Positions 15,572 through 23,520 of a stretch of DNA of 34,678 nt are shown piece by piece (position 1 is the first letter of the stretch; the number at the start of each line of letters is the position of its first letter). Both the position numbers and the translations under genes were made by a program. Source of the stretch: Azoarcus taiwanensis (GTDB taxonomy: Bacteria; Pseudomonadota; Gammaproteobacteria; Burkholderiales; Rhodocyclaceae); contig NZ_WTVM01000029.1 of NCBI RefSeq assembly GCF_012910885.1, forward strand, positions 1 to 34,678, read 5' to 3'. The notes beneath the pieces are model-generated. The model saw nothing but the letters and a program-made list of their open reading frames with translations. It had not been told where the DNA came from and ran no database searches.

Positions 15572-17856
15572 GTCCGCACCCGCTCGCGATCAGTCGCACG
15601 CTTGTCGAATGGCTGCTCGTGACCCTGCTGTGCGCCGGGATTGCGGCTACGGCAACGACGCAGAACTGGCTGTGGCGGATCGATGGTCTGATCTACGACG
15701 CAGCGCTCGAGCTGCGCCGCGATACGCCCGAGCCAGATGTGGTCGTCGTGGCGATCGACGACCGCAGCCTGCTCGAGATCGGTCGCTGGCCGTGGAGCCG
15801 GGCCGTCCATGCAGCCCTGCTGGAGCGCCTGACTGAAGCAGGCGCGGCGGTTGTTGCCTTCGACATCATTCTGCACGAGTCAGTCCGCGACAATCCGCTC
15901 GCCGATCAGGTGCTCGCCGAGGCAATTGCCGCCCACGGTGCAGTCGTCCTGCCGGTGACTCATGTCGCCTATGGTGCGCGTGGAGATGGCGAGGGATTGC
16001 CGGCGAAGCCCTTCGCCGAGGCGGCTGCTGCGCTCGGCCATATTCACATCGAGCTCGACCCAGACGGAATCGCACGCAGCGTCTACCTGTGGGAAGGGAT
16101 GAACCGGGCGCACCATCCCCAGTTCGCGCTGGCGGCGCTGAAGTTGCATTCGCCGCATGTAGCTCAGGGCTTCGAACCGCCGGGCGAAAGCATGGCCCCG
16201 GGCTGGCGGCGGGCCGATTGGCTGCGGATTCCGTTCATCGGTCCGCCGGGCACGTACCGTCATGTTTCCTACGTCGATATCCTGCGTGGCGATGTCGATC
16301 CGGCTGAACTGAGTGGGGCGATGATATTCGTCGGTGCGACCGCCGTGGGCATGGGTGACATGGTGCCGACGCCAACCTCGGGTCACGCTCGATTGATGCC
16401 TGGCGTCGAGATTCACGCCACGCTCTTTCAGGCGCTACGCCATGGCGACCGCATTGCGATGCTGGAACGCAACACCTTGTCGGCCCTGGCAGTCATCATC
16501 ATTGTCTTGTTGTCGCTGATCCTGCTTCGCTCTTCGCCGAGGGTGGCGTTGCTCGCGACATTCGCCTTCATGCTCGTCGTGCTCACCGGGGCCATCGCAT
16601 TGCTCGCGCTGGGCAGTCTATGGTTGCCGCCTGCGGGTGCGATGCTTGCCGGGATACTCGTTTATCCGTTGTGGAGCTGGCGCCGCCTCGAGAGCGCCCA
16701 GAACTATCTGGATGCAGAGTTGCGCGCACTGCAGGAGGTCGGCACCCATTTCGCCCCGGTATTGCCGCAGCAGTCGCCGGAGCAGGTGCCCGACCGCTTC
16801 CGCGCCCGAATCTCGGTGGTTCGCGAGGCTGCGCAGCGACAGCGAGCACTGCAGCGTTTCGTGGCCGACACCCTCGACCGCCTGCCTGTGGGGGCCGTGG
16901 TGATCGATACCCGGGGGCAGCTGCGGCTCTGCAATCCGCGTGCGCGCGCGCTGCTTGGTGTCGACGAGGACTGGGCGATTCGGGCGACCCTGGCGGCAAT
17001 GCCCTGGCCGGAGGGTGCGCTGGCCGACTCCTTGTCGTCGGAAACAGTCCAGATCGAAGTGGTGCTCGGTCCGGGGCGGGTCGTGCTCGTTTCGGCTGCG
17101 AATCTGATGGATGAGGATGGCCTTCCGATGGGCACGGTGGTTGGCGTCGACGATCTTGCAGAGTTGCGCAGAGCGCAGCGCAGCCGCGACCAGACGCTGC
17201 ACTTCCTTTCGCACGATCTGAGGGCGCCGATGGCGGCGATACTCACCCTGGCCGAAATCGAACGCACCGGAACGCCAGCGGGGGGCGAGAACAGCTTCGT
17301 CGCGCGGGTCGAGCGCCAGGCGCGCACTGCGCTCGAGCTTGCGGACAATCTGATCCGGCTCGCCAAGGCGGAAAATTCTGATCCAGCCCGCTTTGAGCCA
17401 GTGCAGCTCGATATTCTGCTTCTCGACGCCACCGACGAAGTCTGGTCGCTGGCGAGTGCAGCCGGTATCGAACTCGTCACCGGGCTCGAGTCGGCTGCGG
17501 AGTCCGACGAGGCCCAGGTCAATGGGGACGCGGATCTCCTCAGGCGGGCACTGATCAATCTGCTGACCAACGCCATCAAGCATACGGCGGCGGGTGGTCG
17601 GGTGAGCGTGAGCTACGAGCGAGATGGCAGCGATTGGCTGATCCACGTCGAGGATAACGGCAGCGGGATAGAAGCGGATATGCGTGAGCGTCTCTTCCAG
17701 CCTTTTGCTACCGGCGCAGGCAAGGGCAGGCTTGGTGGTGTTGGCCTGGGTCTGCTGATGGTCAGAACTGTTGCCGAGGGTCATGGAGGTTCAGTGTCGC
17801 TCGTCAGTGAACCGGAGAAGGGAAGCGTGTTCACGCTGCGTCTGCCGGCCGCATGA
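15568..17856 (+). CDS. CHASE2-domain sensor histidine kinase
   Basis: A 762-residue membrane kinase. A GTG at 15568 (GTGA overlap with the upstream stop) is chosen because it directly precedes the first helix (TLVEWLLVTLLCAGIAA, about 11-27). The CHASE2 extracytoplasmic domain (about 35-295) shows the family pattern VVVVAIDDRSLLEIGRWPW, VVAFDIILHE and MIFVGATAVGMGDMVPTPT. Three transmembrane helices follow (about 303-370), as is normal for CHASE2 proteins. Then come a coiled segment, a small PAS-like region (about 435-530), the HisKA box with H549 in LSHDLRAPM, N668 (INLLTNAIKHT), DNGSG (696-700) and GVGLGLLMV. All catalytic boxes are intact. CHASE2 ligands are unknown. The neighbouring LysM/FecR protein and OmpR-type regulator make a complete signalling chain. 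Confidence 0.9.
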   Translation: MSPHPLAISRTLVEWLLVTLLCAGIAATATTQNWLWRIDGLIYDAALELRRDTPEPDVVVVAIDDRSLLEIGRWPWSRAVHAALLERLTEAGAAVVAFDIILHESVRDNPLADQVLAEAIAAHGAVVLPVTHVAYGARGDGEGLPAKPFAEAAAALGHIHIELDPDGIARSVYLWEGMNRAHHPQFALAALKLHSPHVAQGFEPPGESMAPGWRRADWLRIPFIGPPGTYRHVSYVDILRGDVDPAELSGAMIFVGATAVGMGDMVPTPTSGHARLMPGVEIHATLFQALRHGDRIAMLERNTLSALAVIIIVLLSLILLRSSPRVALLATFAFMLVVLTGAIALLALGSLWLPPAGAMLAGILVYPLWSWRRLESAQNYLDAELRALQEVGTHFAPVLPQQSPEQVPDRFRARISVVREAAQRQRALQRFVADTLDRLPVGAVVIDTRGQLRLCNPRARALLGVDEDWAIRATLAAMPWPEGALADSLSSETVQIEVVLGPGRVVLVSAANLMDEDGLPMGTVVGVDDLAELRRAQRSRDQTLHFLSHDLRAPMAAILTLAEIERTGTPAGGENSFVARVERQARTALELADNLIRLAKAENSDPARFEPVQLDILLLDATDEVWSLASAAGIELVTGLESAAESDEAQVNGDADLLRRALINLLTNAIKHTAAGGRVSVSYERDGSDWLIHVEDNGSGIEADMRERLFQPFATGAGKGRLGGVGLGLLMVRTVAEGHGGSVSLVSEPEKGSVFTLRLPAA

Positions 17857-19307
17857 GCGCCATGTCAGTTCATCCGTTTCGGATCTGGCGCGTTGTCGGC
17901 GCTGTTGTGCTCGTGCTGGTCATGTTGTTGCTCGCCACTTTCTATCTGGCCCGCCCGGGAATCGAGCGCTGGGTCGTCCAGCGAATCGAAGCCGCGCTCG
18001 ATGCCGCGCTGGCGCCCGATGTGCGCATTGAGGGCCCGCTGGTGTGGCAGGTGTGGCCTCAGCCCAGGCTCATGCTGGATGGGCTCTCGGTCATCGATGG
18101 TGGCACAGCCTTGATTCGCAATGAGCGTCTGGTGCTCGAGGTCGATGTCGAGGCCTTGCGCAACCAGTTGCTGGTGGTCGAGCGGGTTGTGCTCGAGCGG
18201 CCTGAGATCATGCTGGGCAATGACCCGGCGCGGTGGTTGTCCGCCGATGCCTGGCTGGTCCCGAGTCGTGGCGCCGCTTCCTCAGCGCCGCCGGTGGTTC
18301 GCCGGATCGTCGTTCGCGATGGCCGGCTGTCGCTCGCTGGGCCAAGCCCGGTGGATGTTGACCGCGTGATGGTCGAACTCGAGATGCCTTTGGACCGTTC
18401 CCGGCCCGGAAGGATCGTCATCGACGCCGAGCTTAGGGCGATGGTGCAGGGTTTTTCGATGGCAGGGCGGCTTTCGCAACAAGGCGAGTTCGAGATCGAG
18501 GACTCGGGTGTGAGACTGCGTGACGCGGCATTGCGTTTCGACGGGACTGCTGACACCTTCGATGCGGTCGAGCTGGATCTAGTGGTCAGCGAACTGCTTG
18601 TGGCGGACGACGAGACACGCGCACGGGGCCTCGATCTCGCCGTGAAGATGCGCGGTGCCGAACAGGCCTTCCGCCACGCTTCCTCGGCTGCCGAACTGGT
18701 GCTCACGGGCGATGAACTCATCGCGACCGAGCTGACGGGGGAAACGGCGTTCGAGGACGGTGTCAATCGTGCTGTCGGTGACATTCGGCTTCGGCAGTTG
18801 CGGGCGACGGCTCGCGATGGAATCCATGCCGAACTAGCGATCTCGCTGACGCTGGCCGGCCCGCTCGATGCAACGGGTGACTTCGATGGTCGTATCGATT
18901 ACGCGATCGATGACGACGGTGCTGAGCATGTGCAGGCAAAAGGGCGGCTGGGATTGCGCCTCCCACCCCCGAGGGCGGACGCCGGCGAGATTTTCACTGA
19001 AGTGGACACCCGCATCGATTGGTGGCCCCGGGCGAGCCGGGCGCAGGGAGCGGTTGCCGGGCGATTCGATGACAGTGAACTGGCAGGCACCTGGCGCTTC
19101 GATGCCCACGACTTGCGGCCGCTACATGTCGATCTCCGAATGGACCGGTTGGATCTCGACGGCTATCTGGGCGTCGCCGCTTCCGACGCCCCGCCCGATC
19201 TCGCTCCGTGGCGCTCATGGCCACTCAGCGCTGAACTCATGATCGGCGAGTTGCGCTGGCGTGGCCTGGAGACGACGGACACTCGTCTGTCGATCAATCC
19301 GCATTGA
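17853..19307 (+). CDS. AsmA-like protein, short at the C terminus
   Basis: A 484-residue protein with one N-terminal membrane anchor (about 12-32, RVVGAVVLVLVMLLLATFYL). The AsmA N-terminal block follows: AALAPDVRIEGPLVWQVWPQPRLMLDGLSV. AsmA-like proteins form a bridge-like beta structure in the periplasm and are implicated in lipid transport to the outer membrane. E. coli AsmA has about 617 residues. This one stops soon after a LMIGELRWRGLETTDTRLSI segment that normally leads into the conserved C-terminal AsmA region, so that end seems to be missing. Its ATG overlaps the kinase stop (ATGA). The last 14 bases overlap the convergent GGDEF/EAL gene. I could not rule out that the family member is simply short. 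Confidence 0.75.
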   Translation: MSAMSVHPFRIWRVVGAVVLVLVMLLLATFYLARPGIERWVVQRIEAALDAALAPDVRIEGPLVWQVWPQPRLMLDGLSVIDGGTALIRNERLVLEVDVEALRNQLLVVERVVLERPEIMLGNDPARWLSADAWLVPSRGAASSAPPVVRRIVVRDGRLSLAGPSPVDVDRVMVELEMPLDRSRPGRIVIDAELRAMVQGFSMAGRLSQQGEFEIEDSGVRLRDAALRFDGTADTFDAVELDLVVSELLVADDETRARGLDLAVKMRGAEQAFRHASSAAELVLTGDELIATELTGETAFEDGVNRAVGDIRLRQLRATARDGIHAELAISLTLAGPLDATGDFDGRIDYAIDDDGAEHVQAKGRLGLRLPPPRADAGEIFTEVDTRIDWWPRASRAQGAVAGRFDDSELAGTWRFDAHDLRPLHVDLRMDRLDLDGYLGVAASDAPPDLAPWRSWPLSAELMIGELRWRGLETTDTRLSINPH

Positions 19308-22053
19308 CGGCGTTCGACAGCCGTCTTCGCCAAAAGCTCTCGAACTCCGCGCCGGGTAAAGGCCGCGAGAAAAGGTAGCCCTGCTGGAAGCCACAGCCGC
19401 CGGCGATCAGAAAACGCATCTGCGACTCGTTCTCGACGCCTTCGGCGACTACGCGCAGTCTCATGTTGTTGGCCAGACCGATGATGGTGGTGATGATTGC
19501 CGCGTCGTCGGTGTCGTCGACCACGTCGCGTACGAACGCCTGGTCGATCTTGAGGGTGTCGATCGGCAATCGCTTCAGATAGGCGAGGGATGAATATCCG
19601 GTGCCGAAATCATCGATCGAAAGCTTCACGCCGAGAGCACGCAATCGGCGCAGGGTTTCGATGTTGCGTTCGGCGGCATCCATCATCACGCCTTCGGTCA
19701 GCTCGAGCTCGAGGCACTCGGGGGGCAGCCCTGTGTGCGCGAGTACGCGCGCGACCGTTGCGGCGAACTCGCTTTGCCGGAACTGCAGCGGGGAAATGTT
19801 GACCGCCACCGGAATCGGCGGAAGCCCGGCAGCCTGCCATGCGAGGTTCTGGCGGCAGGCTTCGTTCAGCACCCAGTCCCCGAGCTGGACGATCAGACCG
19901 GTTTCTTCCGCCACCGGAATGAAGCGCGCCGGGGAGATCATGCCCTGCTGAGGGTGATGCCAGCGGACGAGAGCCTCGAAGCCGACGATACTTTGATTCG
20001 CGCTGTCCACCTGAGGTTGGTAGTGCAGCTCGAACTGCTCTTCGCGAAGCGCGTTGCGCAATGCATTCTCGAGCTGCATGCGTTCGAGCACACGTTCATT
20101 CATCTCGGTGCGGAAGAAGGCATAGTTGTTACGGCCCTCGTCCTTGCTGTGATACATCGCGGCATCGGCATTGGCCGACAGGGTTTCGGCGTCGCCGCCG
20201 TCGTCCGGGTACAGCGCGATGCCGATGCTGGCAGTCACCGCCAGCTGACGATCCGAGACGACACATGGTTCGGCGAGACAAGCCAGTACCTTGGCGGCCA
20301 CGTGCGCCGCGTCGTCTTCGCTGGCAATCTCGGGGAGCAGCAGAGCGAATTCGTCGCCGCCCGGCCGGCCGACGGTGTCGGTTTCGCGCAGCACCGATTT
20401 TATGCGTCGGGCGATCTGTACGAGTACCTGGTCTCCCACGTGGTGGCCGAGCGAATCGTTGATGTTCTTGAAACGGTCGACGTCGAGGAACATCAGGGCG
20501 AGCCTGCCCCTGCGCCGCCGGGCACCGGCCATCGCCATGGTCAGGCGATCGTTGAACAGCAGACGGTTCGGCAAGCCGGTCAGGGAGTCGTGCTCGGCCA
20601 GGAAGCGGATGCGTTCTTCGTTCGCACGGCGTTCGCTGATGTCCTCGACGAGCATGACGATGCCCTTGGCCACGTCTTCCGGGTCAAGCTGCCGGACGTA
20701 GGCACGCGCCCAGAAGCGTTCGCCGCATTGCCTGGTGAACTGCCTTTCCATTGTCAGCGTCTTGCCGGTGCGTATTCCGCTGCGTACACGCTCCTGGGTT
20801 TCCCGGTAGTCGTCGGCATCGTCATGGACGCGCTCCAGCGTCTCGCCCGACAAGGTGTCTTCACTGAAGCCGAAGATCAGTTCGAACGCAGGATTGAGAC
20901 GGGTGATACGGCCATCCTGCGTGATCGCGATTCCGATTGGGCAGGCATCGAGGATGGACTGCAGCTCGTCGGCCCGTTCATGGCTCTCCTTCTGCGATCG
21001 GGCCAGGTCGTCGAACACGTTGAAGAAGCTCGCAGCGACATCGCCGATCTCGTCGTAACCATAGTCGGCGCGGTTGCTGTCGGCGGGGTGCGTGCGTGCC
21101 CTGACAATGTCGTCACGCAGCGCGATGAGTCGTCCCAGCGCCATGCGCATCGCAAGCCATACCAGCAGACCGACCAGAATCGAGGAAGCGAACAGCAATA
21201 GAATGGCAGTTCGCCGGGAATCCGCCACCGCTGCGAAGGCTTCGTCTGCCGGCATGATCGCGCCGAGAATCCAGCCGGTGGTTCCCAGGGTCCGGAAACT
21301 CATGAGCTTGGTCTCGCCATTGTTCATCACGCCGATACCGGTTCCCTCCCAACCGGCAAGCGCCTGATCGAAGACCGGGCTCGTTCCGGCAGGGAGATAG
21401 ATCTCGAGAGGCGTGCGGTTCTCGCCACCGACCAGCGTCAGCCTGTCCTGGGTCGTGATGATGAAGTGGCCGCGCTGTCCGTAGGCGCGCTGGCTCAGGG
21501 AGCCGAGAAAGCGAGGCGCGAGGAGGTCGAGCGAGCCGGTCAGAATGCCGCTCAGCGTGCCGTCCGGATCGGAGATCGGTACCGACATGGCGACCATCGG
21601 GCTGCCGGTGACCCTGCCCTTGAACGGTGCCGAGATGACCGGCTTCCCGGTGTCGATGACTTTGCGCAAGTGTGGCAGCGAAGAAACGTCGGTGCCTGCA
21701 CGACCCGGCAATGCCGGCATGTCGCCGAGCACTTTCAGCGCCGGAGAGACGACGATCAGCGCGTCGAACAAGGCCAGGCTGCCCTGTTGCACGGCGAGAT
21801 AGGCGTTCAACGCATTGGCGTCTTCCAATAGCGCATGGTCCATGCTCGAGGCCACGCGTGAGAGTGCATCGAGGTTGATCCGAACCCTTTGATCGACCTC
21901 GTCTGCGATACCCGCCACCATTGCCGACTGCTGCTCCGCGATGCTGCGCTTGAGCGAGGTCTGAATCAGATAATCCTGTACCAGCAGTCCGGAGCCGAAC
22001 AGCGCAATGAGCAGAATGGCCGCGGCCAGCGAGGATTTCGTCTTTAGATTCAC
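19294..22053 (-). CDS. dCache-HAMP-PAS-GGDEF-EAL c-di-GMP protein
   Basis: A 919-residue membrane protein. There is an N-terminal helix (about 8-27), a dCache-type periplasmic sensor (about 35-275), a second helix (about 282-303), a HAMP region (about 305-358) and a PAS domain (about 362-475). The diguanylate cyclase domain has GGDEF at 565-569 and an RxxD inhibitory site, RETD, at 556-559. The phosphodiesterase domain has EAL at 693-695, N752, the ELTE glutamate and DDFGTGYSSL at 814-823 with K835. All key residues of both activities are present, so it could make and degrade c-di-GMP; in such fusions one activity often dominates. The start is GTG at 22053 without a clear Shine-Dalgarno sequence. 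An exact FNR-type box lies 74-87 bases upstream. Confidence 0.9.
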   Translation of the reverse strand: MNLKTKSSLAAAILLIALFGSGLLVQDYLIQTSLKRSIAEQQSAMVAGIADEVDQRVRINLDALSRVASSMDHALLEDANALNAYLAVQQGSLALFDALIVVSPALKVLGDMPALPGRAGTDVSSLPHLRKVIDTGKPVISAPFKGRVTGSPMVAMSVPISDPDGTLSGILTGSLDLLAPRFLGSLSQRAYGQRGHFIITTQDRLTLVGGENRTPLEIYLPAGTSPVFDQALAGWEGTGIGVMNNGETKLMSFRTLGTTGWILGAIMPADEAFAAVADSRRTAILLLFASSILVGLLVWLAMRMALGRLIALRDDIVRARTHPADSNRADYGYDEIGDVAASFFNVFDDLARSQKESHERADELQSILDACPIGIAITQDGRITRLNPAFELIFGFSEDTLSGETLERVHDDADDYRETQERVRSGIRTGKTLTMERQFTRQCGERFWARAYVRQLDPEDVAKGIVMLVEDISERRANEERIRFLAEHDSLTGLPNRLLFNDRLTMAMAGARRRRGRLALMFLDVDRFKNINDSLGHHVGDQVLVQIARRIKSVLRETDTVGRPGGDEFALLLPEIASEDDAAHVAAKVLACLAEPCVVSDRQLAVTASIGIALYPDDGGDAETLSANADAAMYHSKDEGRNNYAFFRTEMNERVLERMQLENALRNALREEQFELHYQPQVDSANQSIVGFEALVRWHHPQQGMISPARFIPVAEETGLIVQLGDWVLNEACRQNLAWQAAGLPPIPVAVNISPLQFRQSEFAATVARVLAHTGLPPECLELELTEGVMMDAAERNIETLRRLRALGVKLSIDDFGTGYSSLAYLKRLPIDTLKIDQAFVRDVVDDTDDAAIITTIIGLANNMRLRVVAEGVENESQMRFLIAGGCGFQQGYLFSRPLPGAEFESFWRRRLSNAVNAD

Positions 22054-22126
22054 GGATAGTCGAGCGAAATTGAGCGTTTCAGCATATCACTGCGATCCGG
22101 GCCTCGGCTCGGTGGAATATCACGTT

Positions 22127-22140
22127 TTGATCTCGATCAA
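22127..22140 (-). promoter_or_regulatory. FNR/ANR-type binding site upstream of the GGDEF-EAL gene
   Basis: TTGATCTCGATCAA matches the FNR/ANR consensus TTGATNNNNATCAA at every specified base. It is centred about 80 bases upstream of the GTG at 22053. A possible -10 (TATGCT on the minus strand, 22086-22081) would put transcription start near 22074, about 60 bases from the box centre, close to class I activator spacing (-61.5). The same consensus is also used by DNR/NnrR-type nitrogen-oxide regulators in related bacteria. It is the only perfect match I found in the non-coding stretches of the window. Confidence 0.7.
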
Positions 22141-22153
22141 TTTCCCGTGAAGG

Positions 22154-22771
22154 TCATTTGCGTGCTGTGAACACCGGCAGTCGCCATCCGAAGACGATCG
22201 CACCGAGGCGTATGACGAGGACGAGTCCGCCTCCGGCGAGCGCCGCCCAGCCGGCGCCGACACCGGCAACGACCAATCCAACCAGCAACAGCGCGCCGGC
22301 CCACGATGCGGTGGCGTACAGCTCGCCACTGAACACCAGTGGCACCTCATTGCACAACATGTCGCGCAGGATGCCGCCGAATACGCCGGTGACCACACCC
22401 ATCAGGCTCGCCACGAGCCAGGGCGCTCCGACCGAAAGCGCGGCCTGCGTGCCGCTCACAGTGAACAAGGCAAGACCGATCGCATCGGGCAGGAGGAAGA
22501 GCTTGGTCGGCAAGCGCACCAGGCGTACCAGCGTGAAAGTGGCCATGCCGGCGACGATCGCGGCGATCAGATAGGTTTGATCGGCGATCCAGAATACCGT
22601 GCGGTCGAGCATCACGTCGCGCAACGTGCCGCCACCGAGTGCCGCGGCCAGCGCCACGACCACCATACCGAAGAGATCGAACGGCCGCCTGCCGGCTTCC
22701 AGCACGCCGGAAGAGGCATTGACCGCCACTGCGGCGATACCGATCGTGTAGAGCAGGGTTTCGATGTTCAT
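22154..22771 (-). CDS. TRIC-family membrane protein (YicG/YadS-like)
   Basis: A 205-residue protein with about seven membrane helices, made of two similar halves. Each half has a glycine-rich block followed by the family signature: ALGGGTLRDVMLDR in the first and GVFGGILRDMLCNEVPLV in the second. This is the former UPF0126 family, now placed with trimeric intracellular cation channels; bacterial members form cation-permeable trimers, and physiological roles are not well settled. The ATG at 22771 (MNIETLL) is preferred over an in-frame upstream ATG at 22801, which would add ten residues without hydrophobic character. A TTGGCGCCAA palindrome (22792-22801) sits just upstream. It is separated from the gene upstream by a terminator and so has its own promoter. 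Confidence 0.85.
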   Translation of the reverse strand: MNIETLLYTIGIAAVAVNASSGVLEAGRRPFDLFGMVVVALAAALGGGTLRDVMLDRTVFWIADQTYLIAAIVAGMATFTLVRLVRLPTKLFLLPDAIGLALFTVSGTQAALSVGAPWLVASLMGVVTGVFGGILRDMLCNEVPLVFSGELYATASWAGALLLVGLVVAGVGAGWAALAGGGLVLVIRLGAIVFGWRLPVFTARK

Positions 22772-22837
22772 TGAGCGCGAGCATAACGCAGTTGGCGCCA
22801 ATGGCGCACGTCGGCAGATGGCGCGCGGTGCGGAGGT

Positions 22838-22884
22838 CTAAAGAAGCAAGTGAGGCCGGTCCGACTGATGTCGGAACCGGCCTC
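22838..22884 (-). terminator. Rho-independent terminator of the ligase-permease-PCuAC-like operon
   Basis: GAGGCCGGT plus CCGAC (22852-22865) pairs with GTCGG plus ACCGGCCTC (22870-22884), with a 4-base TGAT loop and one bulged A. That is 14 base pairs. On the minus strand the stem is followed by the T-rich ACTTGCTTCTTTAG. It starts 20 bases after the stop of the gene ending at 22905. Confidence 0.8.
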
Positions 22885-22904
22885 GGGGACGAGACGGCAG
22901 GCGC

Positions 22905-23456
22905 TCAGCGCAGGAATGGATCGCTGCGAAGAGCGTCGTCCAGGCCTTCCGAGCGGGGAGCGGTCACCGGGCGTTGCAGTGGGTCGGAATGGATGTCCTC
23001 GACCCGCTCGGCCGGGAAGCGGACCGGCGTGGCGCGAACCCGTCTGCTCACCTCGCCTGCATGCTCGAAGACCAGCGTCACGGTGTGCGTGCTGCGCGCG
23101 CGGACCGGCGTACGGGTATTCTCGAGCAGCAACCAGGCAGTGTCGCTTCCCAGTGTGATCGGCACACCGGCAGGCAGCTCGAGGCTGTCGAGCACGACTT
23201 CGCGCAGCGTGCCGTCGACCTGTTGCAGGGCCCGGATGCTGACCTGCTCCGCCTGATCGCTGCGCACCGCGATGAGACGATCGTTGCGCTGTGACAGATT
23301 CACCAGCGTCGCGAAGAGCGGGGTGTTGGTCATCTCGACCGAATAGGCCGGCATCCACGCTTCGCGCCACTGGATCTCCTGCGCGGTAGCGGGGGCTGCT
23401 GCCATCAGGCTGCCCATCAGCGTGGCAAGGATCGCGAGGGTGTGCTTGGGTTTCAT
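22905..23456 (-). CDS. Periplasmic PCu(A)C-like protein lacking copper ligands
   Basis: A 183-residue secreted protein. AGGAG ahead of ATG 23456 sets the start; the signal peptide ends near ATA-Q (about residue 26). The mature domain follows the PCu(A)C (DUF461) plan: IQWREAWMPAY, then TPLFATLVNLSQRNDRLIAV, a VVLDSLELPAGVPITLGSD turn and THTVTLVFEHAGEV. In copper-binding members, ligands come from a VELH histidine, a methionine in a VMRM-type strand and an HxM pair. Here the matching places read VSIR, TLREV and AWLLL, so no ligand remains. A further 45-residue charged tail follows the domain. It is the last gene of an operon with a permease and an acyl-CoA ligase. Function is unknown; a copper role looks unlikely. 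Confidence 0.7.
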   Translation of the reverse strand: MKPKHTLAILATLMGSLMAAAPATAQEIQWREAWMPAYSVEMTNTPLFATLVNLSQRNDRLIAVRSDQAEQVSIRALQQVDGTLREVVLDSLELPAGVPITLGSDTAWLLLENTRTPVRARSTHTVTLVFEHAGEVSRRVRATPVRFPAERVEDIHSDPLQRPVTAPRSEGLDDALRSDPFLR

Positions 23457-23520
23457 GTTAGCTCCTGGGAGTCGTTGGCCCGGTGGGCGGGCCACCGGGC
23501 GATGAGCGGCGCGTGCCGCT

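Noticed and set aside
22792-22801. TTGGCGCCAA palindrome ahead of the TRIC gene as an operator
   Set aside because: A 10-base GC-rich palindrome is expected by chance in this genome and no second site supports it.
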